Made by a program: the position numbers and the translations under genes
The notes under the pieces: generated by a model
The model's database searches: none
What the model was told of the DNA's origin: nothing
Seen by the model: the letters and a program-made list of their open reading frames with translations, nothing else
Part shown: positions 17,376 through 25,655 of the stretch, piece after piece
Layout: every line of letters begins with the position of its first letter
Numbering within the stretch: the stretch's first letter is position 1
Source of the DNA: Burkholderia sp. WP9
Lineage (GTDB): Bacteria > Pseudomonadota > Gammaproteobacteria > Burkholderiales > Burkholderiaceae
DNA length: 64,000 nucleotides
Direction of reading: 5' to 3'
Assembly: GCF_900104795.1 (NCBI RefSeq)
Contig: NZ_FNTG01000001.1
Location: forward strand, 3,658,001 to 3,722,000

Positions 17376-18488
17376 ATGAGCGCGCTTTTTTCTCCGCTCA
17401 CGCTGCGCAGCGTGACGCTTCCCAATCGTATCGTCGTGTCCCCGATGTGCCAGTATTCCGCCGAGCGTGGCGAGGCAACGGCGTGGCACATGATCCATCT
17501 CGGCAGCATGGCATTGTCGGGTGCCGGCATGCTGTGCATCGAGGCGACTTCAGTCGAGCCGGACGGACGCATCACACCGGGCGATCTCGGCTTGTGGGAC
17601 GACGTCACCGAAGCCGCGCTCGTTCCTGTGCTCGCCGCGATCCGCAAGCATTCGCACATCAAGGTCACGATGCAGTTGTCGCACGCCGGGCGCAAGGCGT
17701 CGAGCCACGCGCCTTGGGAAGGTGGCCAGCTGATTCCGGTGTCGCAAGGCGGATGGTTGCCGCACGCGCCGTCCGCGTTGCCACACAAGGCAGGTGAAGA
17801 GCCGCCACTGGCGCTCGACATACCTGCGTTGAACCGGATCCGCGAGGCATTCGCGGCCTCGGCGCGGCGCGCCGCGCGGCTCGGCATCGACGGACTGGAA
17901 GTGCATGCGGCACACGGCTATCTGCTGCATCAATTCCTCTCGCCGATCGCCAATCAACGCGACGACGAATACGGTGGCTCGCTTGAGAACCGTATGCGCT
18001 TTCCGCTTGAAATCTTCGATATCGTGCGCGCTGCATTTCCCGCCGACAAACCCGTTGGCGTACGCGTCTCGGCAACCGACTGGGTCGAAGGCGGCTGGAC
18101 GCTCGAGGATACGATTGCGTTCGCGCAGGAGCTGAAAAAGCGCGGCTGCGACTGGATCGACGTGTCGTCCGGCGGCGTCTCGCCGCTACAGAAGATTCCG
18201 CTTGAACCGGGTTATCAGATTCCCTTTGCCAAGGCCGTCAAGGAGGCCACGGGCCTCACCACCATCGGGGTGGGTTTGATCACCGACCCATTGCACGCCG
18301 AGCAACTGATCGAAGCCGGCGACGCCGATCTGATCGCGCTGGCTCGCGCATTGCTGTACAACCCGCGTTGGCCATGGCACGCCGCGGCGCAACTCGGCGC
18401 CACGGTCGAAGCGCCGCCGCAGTACTGGCGCTCGCAACCGCGCGAGCAAAAGGCGCTGTTCGGCGACATTTCGTTCGGACAACGGTGA
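17376..18488 (+). CDS. Old Yellow Enzyme family NADH:flavin oxidoreductase, YqjM type
   Basis: An FMN-dependent ene-reductase of the YqjM/thermophilic-like class of Old Yellow Enzymes, which reduce activated carbon-carbon double bonds with NAD(P)H. Key signs are PNRIVVSPMCQYSA, with the Cys that tunes FMN in YqjM, and MQLSHAGRKAS with the His that binds substrate. HGYLLHQFLSP followed by YGGSLENRMRFPLEI is the family signature. GLITDPLHAEQLIEAGDADLIALARALL is the phosphate-binding part. Its 370 residues match the family. It may respond to electrophilic stress, since the class often does, but its regulator is not evident. Confidence 0.92.
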   Translation: MSALFSPLTLRSVTLPNRIVVSPMCQYSAERGEATAWHMIHLGSMALSGAGMLCIEATSVEPDGRITPGDLGLWDDVTEAALVPVLAAIRKHSHIKVTMQLSHAGRKASSHAPWEGGQLIPVSQGGWLPHAPSALPHKAGEEPPLALDIPALNRIREAFAASARRAARLGIDGLEVHAAHGYLLHQFLSPIANQRDDEYGGSLENRMRFPLEIFDIVRAAFPADKPVGVRVSATDWVEGGWTLEDTIAFAQELKKRGCDWIDVSSGGVSPLQKIPLEPGYQIPFAKAVKEATGLTTIGVGLITDPLHAEQLIEAGDADLIALARALLYNPRWPWHAAAQLGATVEAPPQYWRSQPREQKALFGDISFGQR

Positions 18489-18706
18489 AATTGGCGGCAC
18501 GTCTTGCGCGCGCGTCTTTTTGACGGTTGAACGAAGCCATCGTGAGCGTGTACGATGCCGGTTGTGGCGCATGAGCGTCGCAGATCGACGCGGCGCTCGC
18601 AAGGCGCCGCGTTTGCTATGCGCGTCGGAAAAAAGCAGCGCATTAGACGCGGGCAATCCTGACGGCTGCCGATCTTCACCCCAAGTTCTTCACAAGGATT
18701 CATTCA

Positions 18707-19231
18707 ATGAGTTCACGCAGGATCGCCGTGCGCCGTTCGGGTGTGCACGGCAAAGGCGTGTTTGCCGTCGAACCGATTGCGGCCGGCGAGCGGCTGATCG
18801 AATACAAGGGCGAACGGATCTCCTGGAAAGAAGCGCTGCGCCGTCATCCGCACAATCCGGCGGAGCCGAATCACACGTTCTATTTCGCACTCGACAGCGG
18901 CAAGGTGATCGACGGCAAAGTGAATGGCAATAGCGCGCGCTGGATCAACCATTCCTGCGCGCCGAACTGCGAAGCCGAAGAAATCGACGGTCACGTGTAT
19001 GTGCACGCGTTGCGCGATATCGCCGAAGGCGAGGAAGTCTTTTACGACTATGGCCTCGTGATCGACGCGCGGCAGACCAAGAAGCTCAAGAAGGAATACG
19101 AATGCCGTTGCGGCGCGCGCAAGTGCCGCGGCACGATGCTGGCGCCGCCGGAGAAGGAGAAGGGCGCGGGCAAGGCCGAGAAGTCGGCCAAAAAGGCCAA
19201 GACGACTGCAAAGAAAGCGAAGAAGAAATGA
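18707..19231 (+). CDS. SET-domain protein lysine methyltransferase with lysine-rich tail
   Basis: The protein has a complete SET domain (about residues 5-125): VHGKGVFAVEPIAAGERLIEY, ARWINHSCAPNCEAEE (the SAM-binding NHSC pseudoknot) and EEVFYDYG with the catalytic Tyr. A post-SET CRCGARKCRGTM zinc motif follows. The last 30 residues are almost only Lys, Ala, Gly and Thr, like histone H1 or bacterial HC1/AlgP-type tails, and should bind DNA. It therefore probably methylates lysines of a protein near the nucleoid. The substrate is unknown; HU, encoded 9 kb away, is one candidate by inference only. Confidence 0.9.
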   Translation: MSSRRIAVRRSGVHGKGVFAVEPIAAGERLIEYKGERISWKEALRRHPHNPAEPNHTFYFALDSGKVIDGKVNGNSARWINHSCAPNCEAEEIDGHVYVHALRDIAEGEEVFYDYGLVIDARQTKKLKKEYECRCGARKCRGTMLAPPEKEKGAGKAEKSAKKAKTTAKKAKKK

Positions 19232-19239
19232 CATGCGCG

Positions 19240-19277
19240 CTGCCTGAGTCGTTCACATTGGTGAACGCGCCAGGCAG
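19240..19277. terminator. Hairpin between the SET gene and the sensor kinase gene
   Basis: A two-part hairpin (CTGCCTG/CAGGCAG outside, GTTCAC/GTGAAC inside) sits between convergent genes. It has no T run, so termination is only suggested. Confidence 0.35.
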
Positions 19278-19297
19278 TCCGTCGCACAGCTGATCCG

Positions 19298-20800
19298 TTA
19301 GCTATCCACCGGCGCCGAGTGCGCCGATTTTTTTGCCGGCCGCCTTGTATCGGGCGCGGCTTCAATGTGTACGCTGATCGGCACGAGCGGTATGCGCACA
19401 ATGAAACGTGCGCCGCCTTCCGGCGCGTCTTCGTAATGCACGCTGCCGTGATGCAGCACCATGATGTCGTGAACGATGGCGAGGCCGAGACCGGCGCCGC
19501 TGTCCACGCCGGCATCGCTCTGGCCGTCGCCGCGGAAAAACCGTTTGAAGAGATCGGCCTGCTGATTGCGCGGCACGCCCGGCCCGTTGTCTTCAACGGC
19601 AATCTCCGCCATGCGCAGGTCGTCGATCACCGTTTGCGACACCGTTACCGTAATGCGGCCGCCATCGAAGCGCGACGGTGGCATGTACTTCAGCGCGTTA
19701 TCCAGCAGATTGGCGATCACTTCGTGCAGCAGTACGGGATTGCCGCGCGCCATCAACGGATGGCCGTTGCTCGGGTCGTCCAGACGCTGGAAACCGAGGT
19801 CGACGTGGAACGTCAACGCACGCGGCACCCATTCCGCGCCGGTATCGAACGCGAGCGCGGCCATGTCGACGTTGACGAAGCGAGCCGCCTGTTCGCCCGG
19901 CTCGGCGCGCGCGAGCGAAAGCAGCTGATTCGACAGCCGCACCGCTCGGTCGGCTGCGGCGCGCAGCTCACGCACCGCGGCTAGCGTTTGCTGCGGGTCG
20001 CGCGCAACGGCCGCCTGCTCCGCATGCAGCTTGACCGCGGTCAGAGGCGTGCGCAGTTGATGCGCGGCGTCGGCGATAAACTTGCGCTGGCCGTCGAGCG
20101 CGGTTTTCAGGCGACCGAGCAACGCGTTCAGCGCACCGGTCAGCGGCCGGATTTCGACCGGCACATAGGTCTCGTCGACCGGTTCGAGCGACGTGTGGGT
20201 TTGCCGGTTCAGTGAATCCGCAAGATCGGTCAGCGGATTGAGCTGTTGATTGACCACGCGCCATACGATCACCCAGCCGGCCAGCAGCAGCAATAGCAGC
20301 GGCATCATGATCGCGACGAGAAACTCGGCGGCGATTCGAAACCGGTGGTGCACCGGTTGGCCGACCTCGACGACGATCGGATTGCCCGTTGGTTGATCGA
20401 CCCGCACCTGTGCCACGCGCACCGTCACGCCCTGATGCTGCGTTTCGAATACGTACGCGTAATGCATGCGCCGCACGCTCGTGCCTTGCAGCGGAAGATT
20501 ATGGTCGCCGGCGATTTCGGTTTCGCCAGTGCTGATCCGGTAGACGAGGTGTTCCACCGGGTCCGAGAACATGGCTTGGGCAAGAGGCGGCACGGTGACT
20601 TTGGCGTCCGGGCCGGCAATCTGGATCTGTTTGGAGATCGCGGTGGCGAGATCGGCGAGCGAACGGTCGACCACGTGCTGCGTGTACTGCCACGCCAGCC
20701 AGTATGCGATCAGGCCGCTCATGAGCGCGAGCAGCGAAAGGGGAGCAGCGAGGCGCCGAAGCAGCGTGCGGCGCAGACTATTGGCGGCCGGCTGGGGCAT
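19298..20800 (-). CDS. Sensor histidine kinase, QseC/TctE type
   Basis: The 500-residue membrane kinase pairs with the response regulator just upstream. I start it at the ATG at 20800 (MPQPAANSLRR); the frame extends to a TTG at 20872. Order: membrane segment near residue 20-42, a periplasmic domain of about 125 residues, second membrane segment near 170-190, HAMP, then HisKA with ADAAHQLRTPLTAVKLHAE (phospho-His). The ATPase domain has ANLLDNALKYMPP, VEDNGPGVP and GAGLGLAIV. The TctE-like architecture hints at sensing a small molecule in the periplasm, but no target gene is adjacent. Confidence 0.92.
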   Translation of the reverse strand: MPQPAANSLRRTLLRRLAAPLSLLALMSGLIAYWLAWQYTQHVVDRSLADLATAISKQIQIAGPDAKVTVPPLAQAMFSDPVEHLVYRISTGETEIAGDHNLPLQGTSVRRMHYAYVFETQHQGVTVRVAQVRVDQPTGNPIVVEVGQPVHHRFRIAAEFLVAIMMPLLLLLLAGWVIVWRVVNQQLNPLTDLADSLNRQTHTSLEPVDETYVPVEIRPLTGALNALLGRLKTALDGQRKFIADAAHQLRTPLTAVKLHAEQAAVARDPQQTLAAVRELRAAADRAVRLSNQLLSLARAEPGEQAARFVNVDMAALAFDTGAEWVPRALTFHVDLGFQRLDDPSNGHPLMARGNPVLLHEVIANLLDNALKYMPPSRFDGGRITVTVSQTVIDDLRMAEIAVEDNGPGVPRNQQADLFKRFFRGDGQSDAGVDSGAGLGLAIVHDIMVLHHGSVHYEDAPEGGARFIVRIPLVPISVHIEAAPDTRRPAKKSAHSAPVDS

Positions 20801-20880
20801 GATCGAACGCGCGGGAAAGAGGCAACGGCGCAAGCACCGCGAAATTTCGCCGACGGCCGGCGTGTTGCGCAACCAGTGCG

Positions 20881-20925
20881 CGGCGCCGGCCCGGCGCCGT
20901 CAGGCCGCAATGGGCATTGCGGCCT
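20881..20925. other. Two strong inverted repeats between response regulator and kinase genes
   Basis: CGGCGCCGG/CCGGCGCCG (20881-20899) and an 11-bp perfect stem AGGCCGCAATG/CATTGCGGCCT (20902-20925) lie in the 134-base gap of the two-gene operon. There is no T run. They could set the ratio of regulator to kinase by slowing transcription or protecting mRNA. Confidence 0.45.
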
Positions 20926-20934
20926 TCATGACGA

Positions 20935-21621
20935 TTATGCGGCCTGGCGGATTTCCTGCAACAGGTAACCGAAGCCACGCACCGTGACGATCTCGACACG
21001 GCAGCTTTCGAGCTTTTTACGGACCCGGTGCACGTAGACTTCGATCGCGGTGTCGCCGAGATCGCCGCCGAAATGCGTCAGATGGTCTTGCAGTTGCGCC
21101 TTGCTGACCACGCGGCCATGACGCAACAGCAGCATTTCGAGCACGGCGAATTCACGCGGCGAGAGCTCTAGCGGCTTGTCGTCGTTGAAAATGCGGCGGT
21201 CGACGCCCGACAGGCGTACACCACCCAGCGACACTTCCGGACGCGGCATGTCGCCGTGCGGACCGCTGCGGCGCATCACCGCGCGAATGCGCGCTTCGAG
21301 TTCGGTGGGTTCGAACGGCTTCAGCATGTAGTCGTCGGCGCCGGAATTCAGACCTTGCACGCGGTCGTTCAATTCGTCGCGCGCGGTGAGGATGATCACG
21401 GGCGTGTGACGATTGCTCTGACGGAAGCGCGAGAGCAGCGACATGCCGTCGATGCCGGGCAAGCCCAGATCGAGGATCACCAGTTCGTGGCGATTTTGCG
21501 TTAGGGCCTGTTCGGCGAAAATGCCGTCGTGAACCATGTCGACGGTGAAGCCGGCTTGTTCGAGACTGCTTTGGATGCCGCGTGCGATGGGGCGGTCATC
21601 TTCGATCAGAAGGAGTCGCAT
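20935..21621 (-). CDS. Response regulator, OmpR/TctD family
   Basis: A 228-residue two-domain regulator. The receiver domain (about 1-115) has the acidic pair in LLIEDDRPIARG, the phospho-Asp in LVILDLGLPGIDGM, the conserved Thr in PVIILTARDE and Lys in DYMLKPFEPTELEARI. The OmpR winged helix (about 130-225) ends in VYVHRVRKKLESCRVEIVTVRGFGYLL. It is the first gene of an operon with the histidine kinase. Confidence 0.94.
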   Translation of the reverse strand: MRLLLIEDDRPIARGIQSSLEQAGFTVDMVHDGIFAEQALTQNRHELVILDLGLPGIDGMSLLSRFRQSNRHTPVIILTARDELNDRVQGLNSGADDYMLKPFEPTELEARIRAVMRRSGPHGDMPRPEVSLGGVRLSGVDRRIFNDDKPLELSPREFAVLEMLLLRHGRVVSKAQLQDHLTHFGGDLGDTAIEVYVHRVRKKLESCRVEIVTVRGFGYLLQEIRQAA

Positions 21622-21862
21622 GGATTTCGCTCAAGTACAATGGGTTAGGCGTTTGGGCAAGCGGTTCGCCGGGGGCGCCTGCTGCACAGGCAGCGTGCGG
21701 CGTGGCTATACCGGACTGACACGAAGAAGCGGCCACGAAGCAGGCATCGAGCAGCCTCGAAGCACCTGTTCGGCGCCCCGGACCTGTCGCTTCGCGCGAG
21801 TCCCCCGAGGGGCAAGAAAACTTGGGACGGGCCGGCGTTTTCTTGAGAGCGATCACGAAGTC

Positions 21863-22087
21863 ATGTCCGAGATAAGCATTCACGAACTGGAAGCCGCGAT
21901 CAACTTCTGGCGCGCCCGCTCACCTTCGAGCGGCGACGAACTCGTTCTGTGCAAGGAGGCAAGCGCGCTCTCCAAGCCGTATGCGTTGATGATTGTACAG
22001 CGTCAGAACACGCTATCGCCGGATCGTTTGGACGCGACTGCGAGGCTTGCGTGGGATTCTTACGTGCACCTTAAGAATAGCCTGTAG
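21863..22087 (+). CDS. DUF3717 family small protein
   Basis: A 74-residue protein beginning MSEISIHELEAAINFWRAR and containing ELVLCKEASALSKPYALMIV. I recognise this as the DUF3717 pattern, common in Burkholderiaceae and of unknown function. It has no signal peptide or membrane segment. The start at 21863 is chosen because the family begins there; the open frame extends upstream without similarity. Confidence 0.75.
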   Translation: MSEISIHELEAAINFWRARSPSSGDELVLCKEASALSKPYALMIVQRQNTLSPDRLDATARLAWDSYVHLKNSL

Positions 22088-22192
22088 AACTGAAGGTTTG
22101 GACAAGGGATTACCTGCAATGCCCTTTCATTGCCGCCGAATAGTTCCGTATGCGGCGCGTAATCACGCCTGAAGCCGACCTGTTTGTTTGTA

Positions 22193-22483
22193 TTACGCCG
22201 TAATACTGTCGATAAACGCGGCCAATTCGATGTCGCGTTCGGTCAAGCCGTTGGCCTCGTGCGTCGAAAGCGTAATTTCCACCTTGTTGTACACGTTGAA
22301 CCATTCCGGATGGTGATCCATTTCCTGCGCCTTGATTGCGACGCGGGTCATGAAACCGAATGCTTCGTTGAAGTCGGCGAATGTGAACTGGCGCTGGATT
22401 GCGTCGCGGCCCGTCGCGGCTTGCCAGCCATTCAGCGCGGCGATCTGGGTGGCGCGTTCTTCTGAAGTGAGTTTGTGAACCAT
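22193..22483 (-). CDS. phhB: Pterin-4a-carbinolamine dehydratase
   Basis: PhhB dehydrates the 4a-carbinolamine made by phenylalanine hydroxylase so that the pterin cofactor can be recycled. The 96-residue sequence has the family features: LTSEER at the start, a ALNGWQ segment, [15 protein letters not shown] and [17 protein letters not shown], with the catalytic His pair, and [17 protein letters not shown] at the end. It lies about 100 bases after phhA on the same strand and is probably cotranscribed with it. Confidence 0.96.
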   Translation of the reverse strand: MVHKLTSEERATQIAALNGWQAATGRDAIQRQFTFADFNEAFGFMTRVAIKAQEMDHHPEWFNVYNKVEITLSTHEANGLTERDIELAAFIDSITA

Positions 22484-22587
22484 GGTGCTACCTCATTGAG
22501 TCTGGACAGACACGCCGGTGGGCGTGCGCATCCGCTATTTTTTCATGGATAAAGCCTGCCCGCTGCCGGCCTGCCCGGCGTTACCTG

Positions 22588-23478
22588 TCAGATATCGCCG
22601 TCTGCCAGCCAGCCCTCCCGTGAGCCGCGCGTGATGACGCGATCGTGTTCGAGCACGTCGCCGGCCGCGAACGCCGGTTGGGCGGCAAGCTTTGCCAGCA
22701 GCGGCGCGAAGTCGGTTTGCGTCACGTTGAACAACTGCGCGAAATCATCGATTACGAAGTAGGTCTTCTGGAACGTGTCGATGCGGTAGCGGGTGCGCAT
22801 CACGCGTTCGAGGTCGAAGCTGAGCCGGTTCGGCGCGGCACTTTGCTGGCTGTAGAGCGTCTCGCCCTTGCTCGACACAATTCCCGCGCCATAAATCTTC
22901 ACGCCGTTCGGACTTACCGCGTCGCGGATCAGGCCGAACTCCACGGTGTACCAGTAGAGGCGCGCGAGCAGCGGCAGGGCGCCGGCGTCATGGGCGGCAA
23001 GCGCGGCGCGGCCGTATGCGTGCATGTAGTCGGCGAATACCGGGTTGATCAACAGCGGCACGTGGCCGAAAAGATCATGAAAACAATCCGGTTCCTGCAG
23101 GTAATCGAGCTGGTCGGGCCGGCGCATCCACCAGGTCACGGGAAAACGGCGGTTCGCCAGATGCTCGAAGAACACCTGGTCCGGCACGAGGCCCGGCACG
23201 GCGACAATCTGCCAACCGGTGGCGGGCATGAGCTTCGCGTTGATCTCGTCGAAGGAGGGCACGCGGTCGGCCGGCATGCCGATGCGTTCGACGCCCGCCA
23301 GAAACTCGTCACATACGCGCCCTTTGAGCAGCGCTGTCTGGCGGGCGTAAAGTTGTTGCCATACTGCGTGGTCGACCGCGCCGTAGCTTTCGGTTGGTTG
23401 ATCGATGGTGAAATCGGCACGGGTTTCGAGCCCGGCGTCGAATTGCTCTTTCAGTTTGGCGGTATTGGCGGTGGACAT
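22588..23478 (-). CDS. phhA: Phenylalanine 4-monooxygenase
   Basis: PhhA hydroxylates phenylalanine to tyrosine using tetrahydropterin, Fe(II) and oxygen, the first step of phenylalanine breakdown. The 296-residue bacterial single-domain enzyme shows the iron-binding facial triad: two His in CFHDLFGHVPLL and Glu in YWYTVEFGLI. Other conserved parts are FPVTWWMRRPDQLDYLQEPD and GAGIVSSKGE. It lacks the regulatory ACT domain of animal enzymes. phhB follows. The divergent Lrp/AsnC gene upstream is the probable regulator, and it is broken by an insertion. Confidence 0.97.
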   Translation of the reverse strand: MSTANTAKLKEQFDAGLETRADFTIDQPTESYGAVDHAVWQQLYARQTALLKGRVCDEFLAGVERIGMPADRVPSFDEINAKLMPATGWQIVAVPGLVPDQVFFEHLANRRFPVTWWMRRPDQLDYLQEPDCFHDLFGHVPLLINPVFADYMHAYGRAALAAHDAGALPLLARLYWYTVEFGLIRDAVSPNGVKIYGAGIVSSKGETLYSQQSAAPNRLSFDLERVMRTRYRIDTFQKTYFVIDDFAQLFNVTQTDFAPLLAKLAAQPAFAAGDVLEHDRVITRGSREGWLADGDI

Positions 23479-23578
23479 GGTGCAACGCTCTGCGGTAACG
23501 GCAGTAAAAATCGGTGATGCAAGTGTAGAGCGGCAAGTATGCGGAAAGGGCGCAATGTTGGCGTTTTATAGATATGAT

Positions 23579-23595
23579 ATGCAATAATCATGCAT
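23579..23595. promoter_or_regulatory. Palindrome in the phhA/Lrp divergent promoter region
   Basis: ATGCA and TGCAT flank a seven-base AT-rich centre inside an AT-rich patch between the divergent phhA and Lrp-type genes. Lrp/AsnC proteins bind such sites, so this is a candidate operator for the phh genes. Confidence 0.35.
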
Positions 23596-23967
23596 GAAAT
23601 CACCATTTAATGCAGGAAGTCGCCATGTTAGAACTGGATCACTTCGATCTCGCGCTGCTGGAGGTGCTTCAGCGCTTCGGCCGGGCAACGCATCAGCAAC
23701 TGGCTGAGCAGGTGCCGCTGTCACCGTCACAGATTGGCCGGCGCTTGCAGCGTCTGGAGCAGGCGGGTGTAGTGGACGGCTATCGCGTCGTGCTGCGGCC
23801 GGAAAAACTCGGGCTCGGCGTCACCGCTTTTACGAGCTTGAAATTGAAGCACCACGGCGATTCGATCATCGAGCAATTCCAGCAACAGATCGACGTGCTG
23901 CCTGAAGTGCTGGAGTGCCATGCCGTGGTGGGCGACGCCGACTATCTGTTGCGCATTGTCGCGCCCG

Positions 23968-23976
23968 ATCTGAACT
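23968..23976. repeat. Target-site duplication, left copy
   Basis: ATCTGAACT directly precedes the left end of the element and is repeated exactly after its right end at 25441-25449. Nine bases is the usual duplication length of IS50/Tn5-type elements. Confidence 0.93.
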
Positions 23977-25440
23977 CATCTCTTTATACACAACTCGACA
24001 CTTGCGGCAAGGATGGTGGAGTAAAAAATTAGCCGCAAGGGGGTTGTTAACTGTGCGGATTTCGCGTTTACTCTCGGATTTTCAGCATGAAGATCCGAGA
24101 CGACGCAGGAGCATGGGTGGACGAGGAATTTGAGACGCTGGATCTGGGTGATCCACGGCGAGACCGGCGCGCGAAGGAGCTGGTCAAACGGTTCGCCAGC
24201 CGACCCACGGCTAGCATTCCGGGCGCGTGCGAAGGCTGGTCAGAGACGATCGCTGCATATCGCTTTTTGGGCAATGAGCACATCGACTGGCGCGACATGA
24301 TGCAGCCGCATTGGGACCGTACCACGGCACGCATGGGGCAGTTGCCGGTGGTGCTGTGCATTGCCGATACGACAGAGCTGAACTTTAACGGTCAGGATAT
24401 CGAAGGGGCTGGCCCGCTCTGTTATGAAGCACAGGTGGGCATGTATCTTCACGCGACCTATGCGGTGACACCGGATCGGGAGCCGCTGGGTGTGATGAAC
24501 GCATGGATGTGGGCGCGCGAACCACGCGATGCAAACGGCAAGCGTGGGGGCGTTAAGGAAAGTGCGCGGTGGATCGAAAGCTATGAGATCGTGGCCGAAC
24601 AGGCACGGGCCCTGCCTGACACGCGGCTGGTGTATGTGGCCGATCGTGAAGGCGACATCGCCGCGCTCATGCAGCGTGCGCAGGAACTGGGTGAACCGGC
24701 GGACTGGCTGATGCGCTCGCAACACAATCGCGCGCTCAAGGGCGAAGCAAGTTTGTGGGAGACGGTGCACGCCAGCAGGGTACTCGGCCACATCAGCTTC
24801 GTGCTGCCCGGGCGCAGCGGCCAGAAGGCGCGTGAAGTGAGGCAGGAACTGCGTAGCCAGCGCGTCACGCTGCCCGGGCGTGCCGGTGTCAAGCTCACCT
24901 GCGTCGAGGCGTATGAAGTGGATGCGCCAGCGGGTGTGAAGCCCGTTATCTGGCGTCTTGTGACCAACCGCGAAGCAGGTGATGCGCATGCCCTCATCGA
25001 ACTCGTTGACTGGTACCGCGCGAGGTGGGAAATAGAAATGTTCTTCAACGTCCTGAAGAACGCCTGCGGGGTCGAGGCACTGCAACTCTCACAGATGGAG
25101 CGGGTAGAAAAGGCGCTCGTGCTGTACATGGTCGTATCGTGGCGTATCGCGCGGCTCATGCGTGTGGGCAGGACCTGTCCGGAGTTGGACGCGTCGCTGT
25201 TCTTTGCGGCTGACGAGATACACGGCGCCCATGTGCTCTGTAAGAAAGCGCGTCCCAAAAAACCGCCGACGCTCAACCAGATGATACGGATGGTCGGCTC
25301 ACTGGGCGGATTTCTCGGGCGCAAGAACGACGGCGAACCAGGCGCGAAGACGCTATGGATTGGCATGCAGCGAGTTATGGATGCTGTGATCACCATACAG
25401 ATCTTGCGCGACGGCTATGACACTTCTGTATAACGAGATG
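23977..25440 (+). mobile_element. IS50-like insertion sequence of the IS4 family
   Basis: The element is 1464 bp long. Its left end CATCTCTTTATACACAACT and right end (complement) CATCTCGTTATACAGAAGT are imperfect 19-bp inverted repeats, close in sequence to the Tn5 outside end. Nine-base direct repeats flank it, and one IS4-family transposase gene fills it. Intact ends, gene and target duplication point to a recent insertion. It carries no passenger gene. Confidence 0.93.
24087..25433 (+). CDS. IS4-family (IS50 group) DDE transposase
   Basis: The 448-residue protein resembles the Tn5 transposase. The DDE residues are visible: the first Asp in CIADTTELNF, the second in VYVADREGDIAAL, and the Glu in YRARWEIEMFFNVLK. 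That last segment is a perfect YREK signature (Y-x2-R-x3-E-x6-K). The N-terminal WVDEEFETLDLGDPRRDRRAKELV is typical of the DNA-end-binding domain. The frame is intact, so the enzyme may still be active. Its stop lies seven bases before the right end of the element. Confidence 0.95.
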   Translation: MKIRDDAGAWVDEEFETLDLGDPRRDRRAKELVKRFASRPTASIPGACEGWSETIAAYRFLGNEHIDWRDMMQPHWDRTTARMGQLPVVLCIADTTELNFNGQDIEGAGPLCYEAQVGMYLHATYAVTPDREPLGVMNAWMWAREPRDANGKRGGVKESARWIESYEIVAEQARALPDTRLVYVADREGDIAALMQRAQELGEPADWLMRSQHNRALKGEASLWETVHASRVLGHISFVLPGRSGQKAREVRQELRSQRVTLPGRAGVKLTCVEAYEVDAPAGVKPVIWRLVTNREAGDAHALIELVDWYRARWEIEMFFNVLKNACGVEALQLSQMERVEKALVLYMVVSWRIARLMRVGRTCPELDASLFFAADEIHGAHVLCKKARPKKPPTLNQMIRMVGSLGGFLGRKNDGEPGAKTLWIGMQRVMDAVITIQILRDGYDTSV

Positions 25441-25449
25441 ATCTGAACT
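25441..25449. repeat. Target-site duplication, right copy
   Basis: ATCTGAACT follows the right end of the element and matches 23968-23976. Confidence 0.93.
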
Positions 25450-25655
25450 ACCTGTCGACGTTCGTGATGAAAAAGCTGATGCGTGTGCCGGGCGTCGATA
25501 GCGTACGTTCGAATATCGTGCTCACCACCTTCAAACGCAACGGGCCGTTGCCGCTCGGCCACCTGTCGCCGGGCGCAGCCGCCGCTTGAAGCGGCGGCGT
25601 TACGCATGCGGCGCCGGTCGCGCGGATTCAGGCCGCGGCCTGTAGCGCCCTGGTC

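Larger units (their letters stand above)
23625..25589 (+). pseudogene. Lrp/AsnC-family regulator interrupted by an IS50-like element
   Basis: Before the insertion this gene encoded a 163-residue Lrp/AsnC regulator. The part before the insertion (23625-23976) has the helix-turn-helix ATHQQLAEQVPLSPSQIGRRL and the start of the ligand-binding domain, up to DADYLLRIVAPDLN. After the element the frame resumes at 25450 as YLSTFVMKKLMRVPGVDSVRS and ends at 25589. Removing the element and one 9-bp repeat restores a continuous frame with no other lesion. It is divergent from phhA and probably controlled it or aromatic amino acid catabolism. The truncated protein keeps its DNA-binding half and gains a short foreign tail. 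Confidence 0.93.

Noticed and set aside
24044..24054. TTGTTAACTGT inside the insertion sequence, identical to the start of element A
   Set aside because: No DnaA box lies at the right spacing and the rest of the 34-nt motif is missing, so it is probably chance.
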